Shown here piece by piece: positions 58,401 through 64,000 of a DNA stretch of 64,000 bases; within the stretch, counting starts at the first letter, position 1; every line of letters starts with the position of its first letter. The translations under genes were made by a program, and so were the position numbers. The stretch spans positions 1,493,653,475 to 1,493,717,474 of the forward strand of contig NC_056745.1 in assembly GCF_019279795.1 (NCBI RefSeq), given 5' to 3'. A model generated the notes under the pieces. That model was not told the DNA's origin. It worked only from the letters and a program-made list of their open reading frames with translations, and ran no database searches. This stretch comes from Protopterus annectens. Taxonomy: Eukaryota; Chordata; Ceratodontiformes; Protopteridae.

Positions 58401-59490
58401 GTGCAGCAGTATCTTGTGATTTGAGGATGCATGTTGCTAGTGTAGCAGTGTGTTGTGATTCTGAGATGCACACTGCTGTTGTGTAGCAGTATATTGTGAT
58501 TTGGGGATGCACGCTGTTGTTGTGTAGCATAATATTATTATTTGGGGATGCATGCTGCTGTTATGTAGCAGTATCTGTGATTTGGGGATGCATGCTGCTG
58601 TTGGGTAGCAGTATGTTGTGATTTGGGGATGCACACTGCTGTTGTGTAGCAGTATGTTGTGATTTGGGGATGCATGCTGCTGTTATGTTGCAGTGTCTGT
58701 GATTTGAGGATGCATGCTGCTAGTGTAGCTGTGTGTTGTGATTTGGAGTTGCATGCTGCTGTTGTGTAGCAGTATGTGTGATTGGGGATGCACTTTGCTG
58801 TTGTGTAGCAGTATGTTGTGATTTGGCAATGCACAGTGCAGTTCTGTAGAAGTATGTTATTTAGGGATGCATACTGCTGTTGTGTAGCATTTTGTTGTGA
58901 TTTGATGATGCACGCTGCTCTGTGTAGCAGTGTGTTATCTGGGGATGTATACTGCTGTTGTGTAGCAGTATGTTGTGATTTGGGGATGCACACTAATGTG
59001 TAGCAGTATGTTGGTATTTTGGGGACGCATGTTCTTTGTGTAGCAGTATATTGTGATTTTGGGGATATATGCTGCTATTGTGTAGCAGTATGTTATTTGG
59101 GGATGTATACTGCTTTTGTGTAGCAGTATGTTGTTTTTTGGGGAAGCACACTAATGTTGTGTAGCAGTATGTTGGTATTTGGGGATATATGCTACTATTG
59201 TGTAGCAGTATGTTGTGATTTGGGGATGCAAGCTGCTGTTGTGTAGCAGTTTGTTGTAGTTTTGGAGATGCATGCTGCTGTTGTGTAGCAGTATGTTTTG
59301 ATTTGGGCATGCACAATGCTGTTGTGTAGCAGTATGTTCTGATTTGGGGATGTACGCTTCTGTTGTCTAGCAGTATGTTGTGATTTGAGGATGCATGCAG
59401 CTGTTGTTTAGTAGTATGTTGTGATTTGGGGATGCACGCTGCTGTTGTGTAGCAGTATGTTGTGATTTGGGGATTCATACTGCTTGTGTA
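55441..59490. repeat. Tandem duplication of a ~2-kb block of satellite
   Basis: The rare string GCTATATGGTTTTATTTGG recurs in matching context at a distance of 1,966 bp (near 55,485 and 57,451). Another landmark, the GTGCAGTTCTGTAGAAG run near 56,711 and 58,836, recurs at 2,125 bp. So about 2 kb of the array was duplicated as one block and then changed in length by about 160 bp in the second copy. Confidence 0.85.
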
Positions 59491-60845
59491 GCAGTATGTT
59501 GTGATTTGTGGATGCACACTGCTGTTGTGTAGCAGTATGTTGTGATTTGGGGATGCATGCTGCTAGTGTAGCAGTATGTTGTGATATGGGGATGCACACT
59601 AATGTTGTGTAGCAGTATGTTGTGATTTGTGGATGCATGCTGATAGTGTAGCAGTATATTGTGATTTGTGGATGCATGGTGCTTATGTGGCAGTATATTG
59701 CGATTTGGGTATGCACACTGCTGTTGTGTAGCAGTATGTTGTGATTTGAGGATGCACGCTACTGTTGTGTAGCAGTGTATTGTGATTTGGGGATGCACAC
59801 TGTTGTTGTGTAGCATAATATTATGATTTGGGGATGCACGCTGCTGTTATGTAGCAGTATCTGTGATTTGGGGATGCATGCTGCTGTTGGCTAGCAGTAT
59901 GTTGTGATTTAGGGATGCACACTGCTATTGTGTAGCAGTATGTTGTGATATGGGGATGCACGCTGCTGTTATTTAGCAGTATCTGTGATTCGTGGATGCA
60001 TGCTGATAGTGTAGCAGTATGTTGTGATTTGTAGATGCATGGTGCTAATGTGGCAGTATATTGCGATTTGGGTATGCAAACTGATGTTGTGTAGCAATAT
60101 GTTGTGATTTGGGGATGCACAATGCTAGCATTGCAGTATATTGTGATTAGGTGATGCACACTTGTGTTGTGTAGCAGTATGTTGTGATTTGGAGATGCAT
60201 GATGCTATTGTGTAGTAGTATGTTGTGATCGTCATAATACATGCTGCTGTTGTGTAGCATTATGTTGTGATTTGGGGATGCACCACTACTGTTGTGTTGC
60301 AGTATGTTGTGATTTGGGGATGCATGCTGCTGTTGTATAGCAGTATGTTGTGATTTGGGGATGCACTCTGCTGTTATGTGTAGTCTGTTGTGATTTGCAG
60401 ATGCATGCTGCTGTTGTGTAGCAGTATCTTGTGATTTGGGGATGCAAACTGCCGTTGTGTAGCAGTATGTTGTGATTTGGGGATACATGATGCTGTTGTG
60501 TAGTAGTATGTTGTGATTGTGGGATGCACACTACTTTTATGTAGTAGTATGCTGTGATTTTGGGATGCACACTGCTTTTGTGTAACATTATATTGTGATT
60601 TGGGGATGCACGCTGCTGTTGTGTAGCAGAATGTTTTGATTTGGGGATGCACACTAATGTTGTGTAGCAGTATGTTGTGATTTGGAAATGCATGCTGCTG
60701 TTGTATAGCAGTATGTTATTTGGGGATGTATAGTGCTGTTGTGTAGCAGTATGTTGTGATCTGGAGATGTATGCTGCAAGTGTAACAGTATGTTGTGATT
60801 TGGGGATGAACACTAATGTTATGTAGCAGTATGTTGTGATTTGGG

Positions 60846-63760
60846 GATGAACCACTAATGTTGTGTAGCAGTATGTTGTAATTTGGGGATGCATGCTGCT
60901 GTTATGTAGCAGTATGTTGTGATTTGGGGATGCAAGCTGCTGTTGTGTAGCAGTATGTTGTGATTTGGGGATGCATGCTGCTGTTGTTTAGCAGTATGTT
61001 GTGATTTGGGGATGCAAACTGCTGTTGTGTAGTAGAATGTTATGATTTGGGGATGCACGCTGCTTTTGTGTAGCAGCATATTGTGATTTGGGGATGCACG
61101 CTGCTGTTATGTAATAGTATGTTATTATTTAGGGATGCATGCTGCTGTTGTGTAGCAGTAGGTTGTGATTTGGGGATGCATGCTGCTGTTGTGTAGCAGT
61201 ATGTTGTGATTTGGGGATTCATGTTGCTGTTGTGTAGCAGTATGTTTTGATTTGGGGATGCAGACTAATGTTGTGCAGCAGTATGTTGTGATTTGGGGAT
61301 GCATGCTGCTAATGTGGCAGTATATTGCAATTTGTGGATGCACACTGCTGTTCTGTAGCAATATCTTTTAATTTTGGGATGCGTACTGCTGTTGTGTAGC
61401 CATACATTGTGATCTGGGGATTTACACTGATCTTGTGTAGCTGTATGTTGTGATTTGGGGATTTCCAGTGCTGTTGTGTAGCAGTATGTTCTTATTTGGA
61501 GATGTACGCTGCTGTTGTGCAGCAGAATGTTGTGATTTGGGCATGCATTATGCTGTTATATAGCAGTATGTTCTGATTTGGGGATGTACGCTGCTGTTGT
61601 GTAGCAAAATGTTGTGATTTGAGGATGCATGCTGCCATTGTGTAGTAGCATGTTGTGATTTGAGAATGCACACTGCTGTTGTGTAGCAGTATGTTGTGAT
61701 TTGCGGATGCACACTAATGTGTAGCAGTATGTTGTGATTTGGGGATGCATGCTGCTGTTTTGTAGCAGTATGTTGTGATTTGGGGATGCAAGCTGCTGTT
61801 GTGTAGCAGTATGTTGTGATTTGTGGATGCATGCTGCTGTTGTTTAGCAGTATGTTGTGATTTGGGGATGCACACTGCAGTTGTGTAGTAGTATGTTATG
61901 ATTTGGGGATGCACGCTGCTATTGTGTAGCAGTATATTGTGATTTGGGGATACACGCTGCTGTTGTGTAGCAGTATATTTTGAATTGGACATGCACGCTG
62001 CTGTTGTGTAATAGTATGTTATGATTTAGGGATGCATGCTGATGTTGTGTAGCAGTATGTTATTTGGGGATGTATAGTGCTGTTGTGTAGCAGTATGTTG
62101 TGATCTGGAGACGTATGCTGCAAGTGTAACAGTATGTTGTGATTTGGGGATGAACACTAATGTTATGTAGCAGTATGTTGTGATTTGGGGATGTGTGATG
62201 CTGTTGTATAGTTGTATCTTGTGATTCTCATGATGCATGCTGCTGTTGTGTAGCAGTATGTTGTGATTTGGGGATGAACCACTAATGTTGCGTAGCAGTA
62301 TGTTGTAATTTGGGGATGCATGCTGCTGTTATGTAGCAGTATGTTGTGATTTGGGGATGCAAGCTGCTGTTGTGTAGCAGTATGTTGTGATTTGGGGATG
62401 CATGCTGCTGTTGTTTAGCAGTATGTTGTGATTTGGGGATGCACACTCTGTTGTGTAGTAGAATGTTATGATTTGGGGATGCACGCTGCTGTTGTGTAGC
62501 AGTATATTGTGATTTGGGGATGCACGCTGCTGTTGTGTAGCAATTTATTTTGATTTGGACATGCACGCTGCTGTTATGTAATAGTATGTTATGATTTAGG
62601 GATGCATGCTGATGTTGTGTAGCAGTAGGTTGTGATTTGGGGATGCATGCTGCTGTTGTGTAGCAGTATGTTGTGATTTGAGGATTCATGTTGCTGTTGT
62701 GTAGCAGTATGTTTTGATTTGGGGATGCAGACTAATGTTGTGCAGCAGTATTTTGTGATTTGGGGATGCATGCTGCTAATGTGGCAGTATATTGCAATTT
62801 GTGGATGCACACTGCTGTTCTGTAGCAATATCTTTTAATTTTGGTATGCGTACTGCTGTTGTGTAGCCATACATTGTGATCTGGGGATTTACACTGCTCT
62901 TGTGTAGCTGTATGTTGTGATTTGGGGATTTCCAGTGCTGTTGTGTAGCAGTCTGTTCTTATTTGGAGATGTACACTGCTGTTGTGTAGCAGAATGTTGT
63001 GATTTAGGCATGCACAATGCTGTTATATAGCAGTATGTTCTGATTTGGCGATGTACGCTGCTGTTGTGTAGCAAAATGTTGTGATTTGAAGATGCATGCT
63101 GCCATTGTGTAGTAGCATGTTGTGATTTGAGGATGCATGCTGCTGTTGTGTAGCAGTATGTTGTGATTTGGGCATGCATGATGCTGTTGTGTACCCATTT
63201 GTTGTGATTTGGGGATGCATGCTGCTGTTTTGTAGCAGTATGTTTTGATTTGGGGATGCACACTAATGTTGCGTAGCAGTATGTTGTAATTTGGGGATGC
63301 ATGCTGCTGTTATGTAGCTGTATGTTGTGATTTGGGGATGCAAGCTGCTGTTGTGTAGCAGTATGTTGTGATTTGGGGATGCATGCTGCTGTTGTTTAGC
63401 AGTATGTTGTGATTTGGGGATGCACACTGCTGTTGTGTAGTAGTATGTTATGATTTGGGGATGCACGCTGCTGTTGTGTAGCAGTATATTGTGATTTGGG
63501 GATGCATGCTGCAGTTGTGTAGCAGTATATTTTGAATTGGACATGCACGCTGCTGTTCTGTAATAGTATGTTATGATTTAGGGATGCATGCTGCTGTAGT
63601 GTAGCAGTAGGTTGTGATTTGGGGATGCGTGCTGCTGTTGTGTAGTACAATGTTTTGATCTGGAGATGCACACTAATGTTGTGTAGCAGTATGTTGTGAT
63701 TTGGGGATGCATGCTGCTGTTGTGTAGCAGTATGTTGTGATTTGGGGATGCACACTGATG
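60846..63760. repeat. Repeated ~1.4-kb block of satellite
   Basis: GATGAACCACTAATG begins a run of matching variants at 60,846 and again at 62,273, a 1,427-bp step. GCGTACTGCTGTTG recurs at 61,381 and 62,848, a 1,467-bp step. A third partial start occurs near 63,268 with the shared GTTGCGTAGCAG variant, 981 bp after the second. Confidence 0.82.
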
Positions 63761-64000
63761 TTGTCTAGCAATATGTTGTGATTTGGGGGTGCATGCTGCT
63801 GTTGTGGAGCCATATGTTGTGATCTGGGGATGTACAATGCTCTTGTGTAGCCATATGCTGTGATCTGGGGATGTACAACGCTCTTGTGTAGCCATATGTT
63901 CTGATTTGGAGATGCATGCTGCTGTTGTGTAGCAGTATGTTGTAATTTGGAGGTGCATGCTGCTGTTGTGTAGCAGTATGTTTTGATTTGGGGATGCACA

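Larger units (their letters stand above)
48824..64000. repeat. Minisatellite array with ~41-bp unit, right block
   Basis: The same array continues for 15.2 kb to the window edge, with no flanking sequence reached. Units are more mixed in length than in the left block. Larger blocks are duplicated (see the block repeats at 55.4-59.5 kb and 60.8-63.7 kb). Confidence 0.97.

Noticed and set aside
30575-64000. CRISPR-like array
   Set aside because: Units are contiguous with no unique spacers, unit length varies, and the genome is clearly eukaryotic.
30575-64000. CTG/CAG triplet expansion
   Set aside because: CTGCTG occurs only once per unit as part of the hairpin arm; there is no uninterrupted triplet run.
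1-64000. tRNA, rRNA or host protein genes
   Set aside because: I saw no tRNA-like boxes with paired arms, no rRNA-like sequence and no host exon pattern by eye; a tRNAscan-SE or protein search could still find something short.

Overview
The window is an intergenic, transposon-dense stretch of a vertebrate genome. I recognise no host gene. It holds a tyrosine-recombinase DIRS element, an endonuclease-bearing Penelope-like element (PLE), Bel/Pao, CR1, L2 and L1/Tx1-type LINEs, and a very large minisatellite. That mix argues against mammals and birds and fits an amphibian (caecilian or salamander type) or a lobe-finned fish. This is inference from repeat content only.

Layout. (1) 1-3,262: a CR1-type LINE on the minus strand, complete from its ORF1 zinc-finger region to the reverse transcriptase (RT) palm, running off the left edge. 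(2) 3,263-12,499: a DIRS element with inverted terminal repeats, an internal complementary region and gag, RT-RNase H, methylase-like and tyrosine recombinase domains. It is split by a minus-strand PLE (6,315-10,039) with an 11-bp target duplication and a hammerhead ribozyme motif. (3) 12,500-13,330: unassigned sequence with a TA microsatellite. (4) 13,330-14,135: the 3' end of an L2-type LINE. (5) About 14,340-24,650: a decayed Bel/Pao LTR retrotransposon (gag, protease, RT, part of integrase, probable 3' LTR) interrupted by two CR1 copies (16,515-18,325 and 19,725-22,986). (6) 24,653-25,950: no recognisable feature. (7) 25,950-28,390: a fourth CR1 copy, minus strand. (8) 28,480-29,780: an L1/Tx1-type ORF2 tail, minus strand. 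(9) About 30,575-64,000: a minisatellite with a ~41-bp unit, about 28.5 kb of array in this window and still continuing at the right edge. It is split by one nearly full-length L2-type LINE (43,892-48,823) with a 5-bp target duplication.

Every protein-coding segment belongs to a mobile element and nearly all are broken by stops or frameshifts. The nesting gives an order of events: PLE into DIRS, CR1 copies into Bel/Pao, L2 into satellite; DIRS into CR1 is likely but unproven. The long open frames inside the satellite are a by-product of a repeat unit that has no stop codon in any frame of its CA-rich strand, not evidence of genes. The least explained structure is that array: a hairpin-forming unit, variation concentrated at one decayed CpG, a 79/158-bp higher-order repeat at its left edge, and 1.4-2.1 kb block duplications on the right.
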